DNA of 64,000 bases from positions 62,001-126,000 of the forward strand of contig NZ_JAFCLU010000003.1 in NCBI RefSeq assembly GCF_018130385.1, in the 5' to 3' direction. The notes under the pieces were generated by a model, which searched no databases, was not told where the DNA came from, and worked only from the letters and a program-made list of their open reading frames with translations. The position numbers and the translations under genes were made by a program. Source of the DNA: Bradyrhizobium sp. AUGA SZCCT0283. GTDB lineage: Bacteria; Pseudomonadota; Alphaproteobacteria; Rhizobiales; Xanthobacteraceae. This document shows, in pieces, positions 35,502-45,406 of this stretch. The first letter of the stretch is position 1; the number at the start of each line of letters is the position of its first letter.

Positions 35502-36113
35502 ATGTCTAAAGCACTGGAAAGACGAGCAAAATTTAGGAAAGAACTGATCCTGGCGGCGGAACGAAGCATCGCCGCGGGTGGATTGGCAAGCCTGAAGACG
35601 CGGGAGCTGGCGCGGGAAATCGGCGTCGCCAATGGCGCGGTCTACAATCTCGTCGAGGACATGGACGAACTGATCCTGCGGGTGGGGTCGCGAACGCTTG
35701 CGCGGCTGGATGCTTCCCTCACCGCAGCCGAAGCGCAGGGCTTAACCTCTCCTCGCGATACGCTGGTGCGCATCGCGGTCGCCTATTGCGATTTCGCCGC
35801 TGAAAATCTCGAACTGTGGCGCGCGCTGTTCGAACACCGGATGGCGCCGGGCAAGCCCGTTCCGGAATGGGCGGTCAGTGAACAGATGGATCTGTTTCGC
35901 CATATCTATCGTCCGCTCGCCAACCTCTTTCCAGAGCGAACGCCGGCCGAACTGGGCGTGACGGCGCGAAGTCTTTTCTCGGCCGTTCACGGCATGGTGC
36001 TGCTCGGCCTCGAGCAAAAGCTGATCGCGGTGCCGGTCGAGGCGCTGCGGAAGGAAATTGCGACCATCGTCGGCGCGATGGTCGATGGGCTGACGGCGAA
36101 GCCACTGATTTGA
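35502..36113 (+). CDS. TetR family transcriptional regulator (WHG domain type)
   Basis: A 203-residue TetR regulator. The helix-turn-helix is LKTRELAREIGVANGAVYNLVEDMDELI (residues about 27-54), and the C-terminal ligand domain resembles the TetR_C WHG type (LELWRALFEHRM). The ATG at 35502 has only a weak ribosome-binding site. Three TGAGC-N3-GCTCA palindromes separate it from divergent pspA, so it probably represses both itself and pspA-yiaAB, releasing them on an unknown membrane-stress or small-molecule signal. Confidence 0.92.
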   Translation: MSKALERRAKFRKELILAAERSIAAGGLASLKTRELAREIGVANGAVYNLVEDMDELILRVGSRTLARLDASLTAAEAQGLTSPRDTLVRIAVAYCDFAAENLELWRALFEHRMAPGKPVPEWAVSEQMDLFRHIYRPLANLFPERTPAELGVTARSLFSAVHGMVLLGLEQKLIAVPVEALRKEIATIVGAMVDGLTAKPLI

Positions 36114-36287
36114 GTCGTAGGTGGGTAAAGCCACCGGGGCGCGGCGCAAGCGCTTTACCGAGGGGGCCGCCCTGCCCGAACTGCACAGCGCGCCGGAGTT
36201 GCCGTTCGCAACACGAAATATTCGCGGCTGGCGAAGCGCGCCGGCTGTGGTACGGAGGGCGAGCGCGCATCCGCAAAGGAGATGAAA

Positions 36288-36773
36288 ATGAAATCCGGCA
36301 GGCTGGCGATTCTCGCCGTCTCGCTTTTCACCGCCGGCGCATCCACCGCGTCGGCCGCCCCGGCAACGGCCAACGGATCCGCGGCGCTGGCGCTCGCAGG
36401 CGTCGTGGCGCTGTATTCGCCGCTGCTGACGGCGGATGAACGCGAGGCCGTCTCGGCGTTCTTCGTCGGGCAGAGCGGCGTGCGCTACGCCAAAAAGATT
36501 TCGGTCACCGCGGACAAGATCATCTGCCGCGTCAGCAATGTCGATATCACGGCGCGCTCCTGCGAACTGACGTTCAAGGGGGCCAAGCAAACCATCACCG
36601 GACGCCGGGCCAGCGAAATCTTTGCGACCGAAGCCATGGCCGGTGTGCCATCCGACGGCGCCGCCGGATCGGTGTCCGAAAGCCTCTCCAAGCTGAACTG
36701 CACGCTCGATCCGGCCGAGATCAGGCAGAAGACCGGCGGCCGCGCGACGTGTTCGTTCGAAACCGGGAATTGA
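36288..36773 (+). CDS. Exported hypothetical protein, 161 aa
   Basis: A secreted protein with a clear signal peptide (hydrophobic residues 6-22, ending ASA-AP). The mature part has four cysteines (IICRVS, SCEL, NCTL, TCSF), likely two disulfides in the periplasm. I choose ATG 36288, six bases after AAAGGAG; ATG 36282 abuts that site. No family is recognised. It precedes the flavoprotein gene by 91 bases on the same strand. Confidence 0.7.
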   Translation: MKSGRLAILAVSLFTAGASTASAAPATANGSAALALAGVVALYSPLLTADEREAVSAFFVGQSGVRYAKKISVTADKIICRVSNVDITARSCELTFKGAKQTITGRRASEIFATEAMAGVPSDGAAGSVSESLSKLNCTLDPAEIRQKTGGRATCSFETGN

Positions 36774-36864
36774 GGGGAAGCAGGCACCATCGCCGCGTGA
36801 TTGACAGGCCGATCGATCCCAACCCAAATGGCCGCCTAAGGAATAAGCAAGCAAGGCGGATCGC

Positions 36865-38577
36865 GTGGCGGGCAACGAGCAAGAAACTTACGAATGCGAC
36901 GCGCTGGTGGTGGGCTCGGGCTGCGCCGGCATGTCGGCGGCGGTCACCGCGGGGCATCACGGCCTCAATGTTCTGATCGTCGAAAAGGAGCCGCGCTTTG
37001 GCGGCACCACCGCCCGCTCCGGCGGCTGGCTCTGGATTCCCGGCACCTCGCTGGCGAAGGCCTGGGGTATTGAGGAAAGCCCCGATCAGGCGAAGACCTA
37101 TCTGCGGCATGAGGCCGGCAACAGCTTTGACGCCGCGCGCGTTGATGCGTTTCTCGCCGCCGGTCCCGAAGCGGTGGATTTTTTCACCGGCAAGACCGCA
37201 GTGCGCTTCGACATGCCGCTGACCTTTCCGGATTATCATGCCGAAGCCCCGGGCGGCACGCAGGGCGGCCGCTCGATGGTGACGCGGCCGTTCGACGGCC
37301 GCGAACTGGGCGAGCACATCAAGACTCTCGGCAGTCCCCTCCCCGAACTCACGGTGTTCGGCATGATGCTGGGATCGGGCAAGGACATCGTCCACTTCAT
37401 GCGCGCGACCAAATCGCTGACCTCGGCGATCTATGTGGCGAAGCGCCTGTCGAAGCATGCGATCGACGTGCTGCGCCATGGTCGCGGCATGACCTTGACC
37501 AACGGCAATGCGCTCGCCGGCCGCCTCGCCAAATCGGCGTTCGACCTGAAGATACCGCTGTGGCTGTCGTCGCCGGTGCACGAACTGGTCGTCGAGGACG
37601 GCGCGGTGCGCGGCGCGATCGTCGAACGCCAGGGAAAACTGGTCCGCGTCAACGCCAAGCGCGGCGTCGTGCTGGCCTGCGGCGGCTTCCCGCATGACGT
37701 CGCAAGGCGCAAGGCGATGTTTCCGCACGCGCCCAGCGGCGCCGAGCATTTCTCGCCGGGTCCCGTCGGCAACACCGGTGACGGCTTGCGATTGGCGGAG
37801 GCCGCGGGCGGCCGTATCGAGGATAATTTGCCGAATGCCGCGGCCTGGGTGCCGGTATCGATCACCGAGCGCAAGGACGGCAGCAAGGGCGTGATGCCGC
37901 ATTTCATCGACCGCGCCAAGCCCGGCGTCATCGCCGTGATGCGCGACGGCCGGCGTTTCGCCAATGAAGGCAATTCGTACCACGACTTCGTGCAAGCGAT
38001 GGTGAAGGCGGCGAAGCCGGGCGAAGAGATCACGGCGTATCTCGTGTGCGATCATCGAGCGTTGCGAAAATACGGCCTTGGATGCGTGCCGCCGTTTCCG
38101 ATGCCGCTGCGCCATCATCTCGCGACCGGCTATCTCAAGCGCGGCGCCACGCTGGCCGAACTCGCCGACCGCACCGGCATCGACCGGCAAGGGCTCGAGG
38201 CCACGATCGCCGAATTCAATGCATCAGCCGCGGAAGGCCGCGATCCCGCCTTCGGCAAGGGCTCGCGCGCCTATAACCGCTACCAGGGCGATGCGCTGCA
38301 TGGCCCGAACCCCTGCGTCGCGCCGATCAAGGACGGACCGTTCTATGCGATCAAGCTGGTGATCGGCGATCTCGGCACCTATGCCGGCATCAGGACCGAC
38401 GAACACGCGCGTGCGCTGGACGAACACGGCCAGCCGATCGCAGGCCTTTATGCCGCCGGCAACGACATGGCGAGCATCATGGGCGGCAACTATCCCGGCG
38501 CCGGCATCACGCTCGGACCCGCGCTGACGTTCGGGTATATCGCGGGCAAGCACATCGCGGGTGCAGCCGCGCCCTAG
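36865..38577 (+). CDS. FAD-dependent oxidoreductase (KstD/fumarate-reductase flavoprotein type)
   Basis: A 570-residue FAD_binding_2 flavoprotein. The dinucleotide motif VVGSGCAGMSAAV (residues 14-26), VEKEPRFGGTTARSGGWLW and the C-terminal GLYAAGNDMASIMGGNYPGAG are hallmarks of the 3-ketosteroid delta-1-dehydrogenase and fumarate reductase flavoprotein group. GTG 36865 follows AAGGCGG. It would introduce or remove a C=C bond next to a carbonyl. No steroid catabolic genes are nearby, so a general ketone dehydrogenase role is as likely. Confidence 0.88.
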   Translation: MAGNEQETYECDALVVGSGCAGMSAAVTAGHHGLNVLIVEKEPRFGGTTARSGGWLWIPGTSLAKAWGIEESPDQAKTYLRHEAGNSFDAARVDAFLAAGPEAVDFFTGKTAVRFDMPLTFPDYHAEAPGGTQGGRSMVTRPFDGRELGEHIKTLGSPLPELTVFGMMLGSGKDIVHFMRATKSLTSAIYVAKRLSKHAIDVLRHGRGMTLTNGNALAGRLAKSAFDLKIPLWLSSPVHELVVEDGAVRGAIVERQGKLVRVNAKRGVVLACGGFPHDVARRKAMFPHAPSGAEHFSPGPVGNTGDGLRLAEAAGGRIEDNLPNAAAWVPVSITERKDGSKGVMPHFIDRAKPGVIAVMRDGRRFANEGNSYHDFVQAMVKAAKPGEEITAYLVCDHRALRKYGLGCVPPFPMPLRHHLATGYLKRGATLAELADRTGIDRQGLEATIAEFNASAAEGRDPAFGKGSRAYNRYQGDALHGPNPCVAPIKDGPFYAIKLVIGDLGTYAGIRTDEHARALDEHGQPIAGLYAAGNDMASIMGGNYPGAGITLGPALTFGYIAGKHIAGAAAP

Positions 38578-38643
38578 AAATGACTGGAGCTGGAACGAAC
38601 GTCGATCGATTCGATTGTCTCGAATCGAACCGGAGATCGATCC

Positions 38644-39114
38644 ATGCGCGCGCAAGCCCTGGCCGCAGCCCTCGCCGTCTTGGCCCTCACTCCCGCGCTC
38701 GCCTTTGCCGGGGATACCGAATGGCGGCGATACGTGATCCCGAGCTCCGGGACCAGCGTCGACATGCCGGTCTCGATCTTCACCAGCGATGCCGGACCGC
38801 CTGAGGGCGGAACCGGGCGACGGTTTTTCACCGAAGACCGCCGCGCCGATCTGACGGTGCAGTCCGTTCCCAATCCCGAGAACGATTCACCCGCGACGTT
38901 CCTGGCCAAGCAGCGACCGCCTGCCGGCATCATCTACAAGCGGATCACACCTGATTTCTTCGTCGTGTCCAGCATCCGCAAGGACCGGATCTGGTACAAC
39001 CGCTGCAACCGCGGCAACGGCACCATGAATTGCGTGCTGATCAACTATCCCGCCGCGGAGAAGCGCCAGTGGGACAGCGTGGTTACGCGGATAAGCCGCA
39101 CCCTGCGGAGCTAG
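38644..39114 (+). CDS. Exported hypothetical protein, 156 aa
   Basis: A secreted protein whose signal peptide ends ALAFA-GDTEW near residue 23. The mature domain contains YVIPSSGTSVDMPVSIF and two cysteines (RCNRGNGTMNC). GGAG lies eight bases before the ATG. It is a common kind of rhizobial periplasmic protein without assigned function. It lies between the flavoprotein and opgG on the same strand. Confidence 0.75.
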   Translation: MRAQALAAALAVLALTPALAFAGDTEWRRYVIPSSGTSVDMPVSIFTSDAGPPEGGTGRRFFTEDRRADLTVQSVPNPENDSPATFLAKQRPPAGIIYKRITPDFFVVSSIRKDRIWYNRCNRGNGTMNCVLINYPAAEKRQWDSVVTRISRTLRS

Positions 39115-39227
39115 CACGGTCCGCGTGACCGGATCGGGAAAAACCGGAAGTTCTGTTCCGAAGCGAGGAACCGTCGCACGTGCACTGCGTTGCCGAGGGT
39201 CGTCGTTAGTAACCGCGAGGTTGTTTC

Positions 39228-40736
39228 GTGAATCGCAGGGATTTCCTCGCCGCTTCCGCGTTGCCGTTGGTATCCGGGATGGCGCCGGGGCTCTTGTCAC
39301 CAGCGCATGCCCAGCCCGCGCCGTTCGACCGGTCCATTGTGCGGCAAATGGCGCGCGATCTCGCAAGCAAGCCGTACAAGGCTCCGAGCGAAAAACTGCC
39401 CGACAGTCTCGCCGATATCGACTACGACCATTATCGAGCGATCCGGTTCTTGCCCGAGCGCGCACTCTGGCGCGGCGAAAAGCTTGCATTCGAGGCGCAG
39501 TTCTTCCATCGCGGGTTCTTCTACAAGAACCGGGTCGACATCTTCGAGGTGAGGAACGGCCAGGCATCAAAAATCGCTTACCAGCCCGACTTTTTTTCGT
39601 TCGGCGATCTGACGCCGCCGGGGCCGGCGGTGGACCTCGGCTTCGCCGGCTTCCGACTGCATGCGCCGATCAACAAACCCGACTACTACGATGAGGTTTG
39701 TGTCTTTCTCGGCGCAAGCTATTTCCGCGCAGTAGCCAAGGGCCAATTATACGGCCTTTCGGCGCGCGGCCTGTCGATCAACACCGGCGAAGCCAGGGGC
39801 GAAGAATTCCCGTTCTTCAAGACATTCTGGATCGAGAAGCCGGCACCAGGCGCCAATTCCATCGTCGTGCACGCCTTGCTCGACAGCGAGAGCGCCGCGG
39901 CGGCCTATCGTTTCACCATCCGGCCCGGCAACACCACCGTGTTCGATGTTGAAATGGCGATCTATCCGCGCGTGGATCTGGATCATGTCGGCCTCGCACC
40001 GATGACCAGCATGTTCTTCTTCGGACCGAACGACCGCAAGGATGTCGAAGACTTCCGTCCCTCGGTCCACGATTCGGATGGGCTTGCGATCTTCAATGGC
40101 CGCGGCGAGGAGCTTTGGCGGCCGCTGCATAATCCAAGGGACCTGCAAGTCTCTTCGTTTGCCGATCTCAACCCGCGGGGCTTCGGCCTGATGCAGCGTC
40201 AGAAGGATTTTGCCGCCTACCAGGATCTGGAATCGAATTTCGAGCGCCGGCCGAGCCTGTGGGCGGAGCCGATCGGCGATTGGGGCGAAGGCGCGGTGAA
40301 GCTGCTCGAAATCCCCACCAAGGAAGAGATTCACGACAACATCGCGTCGTTCTGGCTTCCCAAGGCTGCCTTGGCCGCCAAGGGCGAGCACACCTACACC
40401 TATCGTTTGCACTGGGGACCGGATGTGCCGAAGCCCACCTCGCTCGCACGATTTTCCCGAACCGGCATCGGCGCGCGAGGCGACAACGCCACGATCTTCG
40501 TGCTCGACGTCACCGGCGAGCGGCTGAAATCGGTCGACCCGAAAATCCTGCGCGGCGTCGTGACGGCCGAGAAGGCGAAAATCCAGAACATCGTCACCCA
40601 GCCAAACCCGGCGACCGGCGGCTGGCGATTGAGCTTCGAGCTGTTGAAGGAAAAGACCCCGGTCGAAATCCGCGCATCGCTCATGCAGGACAATGAGGCG
40701 ATATCGGAGAGCTGGGTCTATCGATGGACACCCTAG
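39228..40736 (+). CDS. opgG: Periplasmic glucan biosynthesis protein (MdoG/OpgG)
   Basis: A 502-residue MdoG-domain protein needed for osmoregulated periplasmic glucan synthesis, close in size to E. coli MdoG. A twin-arginine type signal (NRRDFLAASALPL) ends near AHAQPA, so it is probably exported by Tat. Motifs include FRLHAPINKPDYYDE, GLSINTGEARGEEFP and LWRPLHNPRDLQVSSF. The start is GTG 39228 with GAGG upstream. It overlaps opgH by 13 bases. The paralogue OpgD shares these features, so opgD is possible. Confidence 0.93.
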   Translation: MNRRDFLAASALPLVSGMAPGLLSPAHAQPAPFDRSIVRQMARDLASKPYKAPSEKLPDSLADIDYDHYRAIRFLPERALWRGEKLAFEAQFFHRGFFYKNRVDIFEVRNGQASKIAYQPDFFSFGDLTPPGPAVDLGFAGFRLHAPINKPDYYDEVCVFLGASYFRAVAKGQLYGLSARGLSINTGEARGEEFPFFKTFWIEKPAPGANSIVVHALLDSESAAAAYRFTIRPGNTTVFDVEMAIYPRVDLDHVGLAPMTSMFFFGPNDRKDVEDFRPSVHDSDGLAIFNGRGEELWRPLHNPRDLQVSSFADLNPRGFGLMQRQKDFAAYQDLESNFERRPSLWAEPIGDWGEGAVKLLEIPTKEEIHDNIASFWLPKAALAAKGEHTYTYRLHWGPDVPKPTSLARFSRTGIGARGDNATIFVLDVTGERLKSVDPKILRGVVTAEKAKIQNIVTQPNPATGGWRLSFELLKEKTPVEIRASLMQDNEAISESWVYRWTP

Positions 40737-42862
40737 CAAAAATCCGCGCGCCTGAGACCGGCGAGATCCCGTTGAACGAATTTCTTCCCCGGGAAGCGCC
40801 GATGCATATGGCGGCGCAGCCGTTGCGGCGGTTCGAGCCGCAACCCGCGCCGCGCTTTGCACCGATGTGGGCCCGGCGCGGCTTCGTCCTGACCGGCACC
40901 GCATTCCTGACCGCGGCGGGCTGTTACGAGATGTACCGGGTTCTCCAGGTCGGCGGTGTCACGGTCCTGGAATCGATCATCCTTGGACTGTTCGTGCTGC
41001 TGTTTGCATGGATCGCCTTCTCCTTCATGTCGGCGCTTGCCGGCTTCTTCGTGCTGCTAACCAGGAAGAAGGACGAGCTTGGCATCGACCCCAGGGCTCC
41101 CCTGCCCGCGATCCACAGCCGGACCGCGATGCTGCTACCGACTTACAACGAGGATCCCTATCGTGTCCTGGCTAGATTGCGCGCAACTTATGAATCGGTC
41201 GAGGAGACAGGGCACGGCGTGCGCTTCGACTGGTTCGTGCTAAGCGACACCACCGATCCCGTGACCTGGATCGCCGAGGAAAAATGCTTTCTGAAGCTGC
41301 GACAGGACGTCGGCAGCGCGGCCGCGATCTTCTATCGCCATCGCACCGAGAACACCGCGCGCAAGTCGGGCAATATCGAGGAATGGGTCCGGCGGTTCGG
41401 CGCCAATTATGAGTGCATGCTGATTCTGGATGCCGACAGTCTGATGACCGGCGACAGCGTCGTTCGCCTCGTGGCCGCCATGGAGTCGCACCCCAAAGCT
41501 GCGCTGATTCAGACGCTGCCTGTCATCGTCAATGCAAGATCGCTGTTCGCGCGCTGGCAGCAATTCGCCGGGCGATTGTACGGCCCGATGCTGGCCGCGG
41601 GGATCGCGTGGTGGCACGGCTCCGAAGGCAATTACTGGGGCCACAACGCCATCATTCGCGTCCGCGCCTTTGCGCAATATGCGGGGCTGCCCGAACTCAG
41701 GGGACGCAAGCCGTTCGGCGGGCATATCATGAGCCACGACTTCATCGAGGCGGCGTTGATGCGGCGCGGCGGCTGGGCGATCCACATGGCGCCGACGCTT
41801 CGCGGCAGTTACGAGGAATCTCCGCCGACACTTTCGGATTTCGCCGCCCGCGACCGGCGCTGGTGCCAGGGCAATCTGCAGCATCTGGCGCTGCTGCCGA
41901 CCCGCGGCTTTCACTGGGTATCGCGGCTTCATCTGCTGACGGGAATCGGATCGTATCTCACCGCGCCGCTCTGGCTGATTTTTCTCGTATTCGGAATACT
42001 CGTCTCGCTGCAGGCGCAGTTTGTCCGGCCCGAATATTTCCCGAAGGGATATTCGTTGTTCCCGCAATGGCCGGCACAGGATCCGGTCCTGGCGGCGTGG
42101 GTGTTCGCTGGCACGATGGGCATGCTGATCGCGCCAAAATTTCTCGCGTTTATCGTGCTCCTGACGAACCGCGACACCCGCAAGAAATTCGGCGGCAGCT
42201 TTCGCGTGGTTGTCAGCATCCTCGCCGAGACCGTGCTTTCGGGCCTGACCGCGCCTGTCATGATGATCTTCCAGTCGTCCGCCGTCGGCGAAATCCTGTT
42301 CGGGCGCGATGCCGGATGGCAAGTTCAGCGCCGCGACGACGGCGAGGTCTCGCACCGGGACACGGTCAACACCTATGCGGTGCCGACATTGGTCGGGATC
42401 GCCATGGCGGTGGCCGCCTATGCCGTCTCGCTGCCATTGCTGCTTTGGATGACGCCGGTGATCCTCGGCCTGCTGCTTTCCATTCCAATCGCAATATTGT
42501 CGTCATCGTCGAGCCCGAACCGCAGGTCCAGACTGTTCAAGACCCCGGAGCAGACCGCACCGCCACCGGTACTAGCAAGGGCCAATGAACTGGCCAGCGC
42601 GCCGCATTCGCCGCTCGCCTGCCCGCTGCACGAGTTGCGCCGCGATGCCGCGCTGCGTGAGGCGCATCTGAACAATCTTTCCGGACAAAGGCCGCGAAAG
42701 CGCGGCGAGGTCGATCCGCATCTCGCGATTGCGCGCGCGAAAATCGAAGATGCTGAAACCTTCGAGGAGGCGGCGAGCTTTCTCGGCGCGCGGGAGAAGT
42801 TCGCGGTGCTCAAGTCGCCTGCGGTTCTCGCCGTTCTATTCGAACTGCCAGATTCGGCGTAA
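40724..42862 (+). CDS. opgH: Glucan glucosyltransferase OpgH (MdoH)
   Basis: A 712-residue inner-membrane family 2 glycosyltransferase that makes beta-glucan from UDP-glucose for periplasmic glucans. It has two N-terminal helices (from about residue 48), a cytoplasmic GT2 domain with LPTYNEDP, the LDADSLM DxD motif, SHDFIEAALMRR and the DRRWCQGN product-binding motif, then several C-terminal helices. It is shorter than E. coli MdoH (847). The start overlaps the opgG stop, so the pair is coupled. Confidence 0.95.
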   Translation: MDTLAKIRAPETGEIPLNEFLPREAPMHMAAQPLRRFEPQPAPRFAPMWARRGFVLTGTAFLTAAGCYEMYRVLQVGGVTVLESIILGLFVLLFAWIAFSFMSALAGFFVLLTRKKDELGIDPRAPLPAIHSRTAMLLPTYNEDPYRVLARLRATYESVEETGHGVRFDWFVLSDTTDPVTWIAEEKCFLKLRQDVGSAAAIFYRHRTENTARKSGNIEEWVRRFGANYECMLILDADSLMTGDSVVRLVAAMESHPKAALIQTLPVIVNARSLFARWQQFAGRLYGPMLAAGIAWWHGSEGNYWGHNAIIRVRAFAQYAGLPELRGRKPFGGHIMSHDFIEAALMRRGGWAIHMAPTLRGSYEESPPTLSDFAARDRRWCQGNLQHLALLPTRGFHWVSRLHLLTGIGSYLTAPLWLIFLVFGILVSLQAQFVRPEYFPKGYSLFPQWPAQDPVLAAWVFAGTMGMLIAPKFLAFIVLLTNRDTRKKFGGSFRVVVSILAETVLSGLTAPVMMIFQSSAVGEILFGRDAGWQVQRRDDGEVSHRDTVNTYAVPTLVGIAMAVAAYAVSLPLLLWMTPVILGLLLSIPIAILSSSSSPNRRSRLFKTPEQTAPPPVLARANELASAPHSPLACPLHELRRDAALREAHLNNLSGQRPRKRGEVDPHLAIARAKIEDAETFEEAASFLGAREKFAVLKSPAVLAVLFELPDSA

Positions 42863-42992
42863 TTGCAGAACCCACCTTCCTACCGCTTGAGATAGAACTG
42901 CGGCTGCCGTCATCCCGGATGCATCCTTGCATCCGGATGTATCCTTGGCGCACGCGGCAAATCTGCTAGACTGCTTGCCAGCGAGGCGGAAA

Positions 42993-44759
42993 ATGGAAGC
43001 GCCCGGACCCGAGCGAAGACTCGCTGCGGTCCTTGCCGCCGACATGGTCGGCTACAGCCGGCTGATGGAGGTCGACGAGGCGGGAACACTTGCACGCCTC
43101 AAGACCCATCGCCTTGAGCTCATCGATCCCTCCATTGCCAAGAACCGCGGCCGCATCATCAAGACGACCGGCGACGGCATGCTGGTGGAGTTCCACAGCG
43201 TCGTAGACGCGGTGACCTGCGCCGCCGAAGTCCAGCGCCGGATGGCGCGGCGCAATGCCGACGTGTCGCCGGCGCGATGGATCCAGTTCCGCATCGGCAT
43301 CAACCTTGGCGACGTGATCATCGAGGAGAACGATATTTTCGGCGATGGCGTCAACGTCGCGGCGCGTCTCGAGGTGCTCGCCGAGCCCGGCGGCATCTGC
43401 GTCTCGGGCGCCGTGCGCGATCAGGTCGGCGACCGGCTTGACGACGTCGCCTTTGAGGATCTCGGCAACCAGAACGTCAAGAACATCACCCGCCCGATCC
43501 ACGTCTTTCGGGTGCGGTTCGAGCCGGATGCCGCCGCGGCGCCGGTGAGCGGCAAGGACAGCGCGACGGCGACAATCACGACCAGGAAGCCGTCGATCGC
43601 CGTGCTGCCGCTGGTCAACATGAGCGGCGATCCGGAGCAGGAATTCTTTGCCGACGGCCTCACCGAGGACATCATCACCGAGCTGTCGCGCTTCCGCGAC
43701 CTTCTCGTCATCTCGCGCAACTCGACCTTCGTGCACAAGGGCAAAGCCGTAAAGGTGCAGGAAGTCGCGCGCGAGCTCGGCGTCGAATACGTCCTCGAAG
43801 GGAGCGTGCGCAAGGTCGGCGATCGCGTTCGCGTCACCGTGCAGCTGATCGACGCGCAAACCGACCGGCACGTCTGGGCCGAACGTTATGACCGCAAGCT
43901 CGAGGATATCTTCGCTATCCAGGACGAGGTGACTGGCGCGATCGTGGCCACGCTTCCCGGCCGCGTCGAAGCGGCGACGCAGGAACGCGCGAAGCGCAGT
44001 CGAACCGACAACATGGCCGCGTATGAGTGCGTCCTCGCCGCCAAGGTGCTGCACCACCGCTCGCAGCGGGAAGCCAACGCCGAGGCGCAGGTTCTGCTCG
44101 ACCGCGCCATCGCGCTCGATCCGGATTACGCGCACGCGCATGCCTGGAAGGCGTGCGTGCTGGGCCAGACCTGGGTCTATGGATGGTGCGCGGATCGTGA
44201 CGCCACCTTTCAGCAGGTGGCTGACGAGTTGCAGATCGCGCTGGCGCTCGACGACAACGACAGCGACGTGCACCGCATCCTGGCTGCGGTGAACCTGACG
44301 CGCGACGATCATGACCGGGCGGCCTACCATCAGGAGCGGGCACTCGCGCTCAATCCCAACTACGACATCGTCGTGGTGCAGCAGGGCGAGTTTCTGACCT
44401 GGTTGGGACGGCCGGAGGAGGGGATCGACTGGATCAGGAAGGCGATGCGCCTCAATCCGTACCACCCCGAGCGCTTCTGGAACCATCTCGGTCGCGCCTG
44501 CTACTGCGCCGAGAAATACGCCGATGCCGCCGAGGCTTTCGCGCGAATCACGCGCCCCGACTACACGCATCACGCCTTCCTCGCCGCAACCTTCGCGCAG
44601 ATGGGCAATGGCGTTGCCGCCGCGGCGCATGCCGCAGAGGTCGTGAAGCTCGAACCGGGTTTCTCGGTGGCGGCCTATCTCGCCACCCAGCACTACAAGC
44701 AGGAAGCCGATCGCAGGCGTCACGAGGCCGGCCTTCTCAAGGCCGGCCTGCCGGCGTGA
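42993..44759 (+). CDS. Adenylate/guanylate cyclase with TolB-like and TPR domains
   Basis: A 588-residue soluble class III cyclase. The N-terminal catalytic domain has both metal aspartates (AADMVGYSRLM and TTGDGMLVEF), the substrate lysine (RIIKTTGDG) and GDGVNVAARLE with transition-state Asn and Arg, so it should be active. A TolB-like domain follows (PSIAVLPLVNMSGDPEQEFFADG to about residue 340), then C-terminal TPR repeats. It makes cAMP (or cGMP) in the cytoplasm under control of unknown partners. The start is ATG 42993 after GAGGCGGAA. Many such paralogues exist in Bradyrhizobium. Confidence 0.93.
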   Translation: MEAPGPERRLAAVLAADMVGYSRLMEVDEAGTLARLKTHRLELIDPSIAKNRGRIIKTTGDGMLVEFHSVVDAVTCAAEVQRRMARRNADVSPARWIQFRIGINLGDVIIEENDIFGDGVNVAARLEVLAEPGGICVSGAVRDQVGDRLDDVAFEDLGNQNVKNITRPIHVFRVRFEPDAAAAPVSGKDSATATITTRKPSIAVLPLVNMSGDPEQEFFADGLTEDIITELSRFRDLLVISRNSTFVHKGKAVKVQEVARELGVEYVLEGSVRKVGDRVRVTVQLIDAQTDRHVWAERYDRKLEDIFAIQDEVTGAIVATLPGRVEAATQERAKRSRTDNMAAYECVLAAKVLHHRSQREANAEAQVLLDRAIALDPDYAHAHAWKACVLGQTWVYGWCADRDATFQQVADELQIALALDDNDSDVHRILAAVNLTRDDHDRAAYHQERALALNPNYDIVVVQQGEFLTWLGRPEEGIDWIRKAMRLNPYHPERFWNHLGRACYCAEKYADAAEAFARITRPDYTHHAFLAATFAQMGNGVAAAAHAAEVVKLEPGFSVAAYLATQHYKQEADRRRHEAGLLKAGLPA

Positions 44760-45406
44760 GCGATGCGGTACGAGCCCGGCTTCGCCCTTCGGGCTACGCC
44801 GCGGCAGCCTTCGCTTGCTTCGCTACGATAGGACTGAGTGTGGCTTGCCGAGCCGTAGCTTGCGAAGCAAGCGAAGGCTGGTGGTGTGCGCAGTCACCTA
44901 CGAACCGGTCTCTGACTCGACTATGGGAATTAACAGGGCAAATTCGCGAATCCGGGCCTTTTTCGTGATCCCCAGTATGAATTAACCCTGTGCTGCAGGC
45001 GTTTTTACTAGAAATTCCGGTGCAAGCAGCCCGGGAATTTTTCAATCGCCGACGTGAATTTGTTTGGGCCTAGCCCGAAAATAATGCCGATGCGCGCGCA
45101 GGTATCACGCCGGCGGCTAACAAGCCTGGACCGCGGCGCCTTGCATCATCGTTGCAGCGATGCAGCGGTTCTACGGCCCCCGATCCTTGAATTTTCGTCA
45201 GGAAAGCCTATTTTGATTTTGCCTGAGATGGGTCTGGTTGGAGGCGTGGCATGGGTCACGGTTTTCACCCCGTTGCGAGCGGATAGCCGGCATGGGTCGG
45301 GGCCGCTCTTAAGGTACCTCGACGCTGCATGGGCAGATTGCGTGGTTTCGGTACAACCGGAGCTGCGCTTTTTTTATAGCGCGAGCTCCCAACCACGGAG
45401 CTTTCC
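44760..45406. other. 647-base non-coding region at the island border
   Basis: The first 125 bases hold a rhizobial intergenic repeat with complementary AGCCTTCGCTTGCTTCGC and GCGAAGCAAGCGAAGGCT (about 44811-44879). The rest has no convincing gene. It includes a small inverted repeat around 45143-45165 (TGCATC...GATGCA) and GCGC-T7-ATAGCGC just before the next gene (45366-45382). It separates chromosome-like genes from phage- or island-like genes. Confidence 0.55.

Noticed and set aside
36118..36170. Possible third copy of the TAGGGTGGGCAAAG palindrome
   Set aside because: Only a short, imperfect match (GTAGGTGGGTAAAG) without the second arm.
36721..38190. 489-codon minus-strand frame
   Set aside because: It is the shadow of the FAD flavoprotein gene.
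42966..44723. 585-codon minus-strand frame
   Set aside because: It is antisense to the adenylate cyclase, whose catalytic residues are intact.
44800..44900. Possible tRNA at the island border
   Set aside because: The complementary segments match an intergenic repeat, and no cloverleaf or TTCGAAT-type arm could be built.
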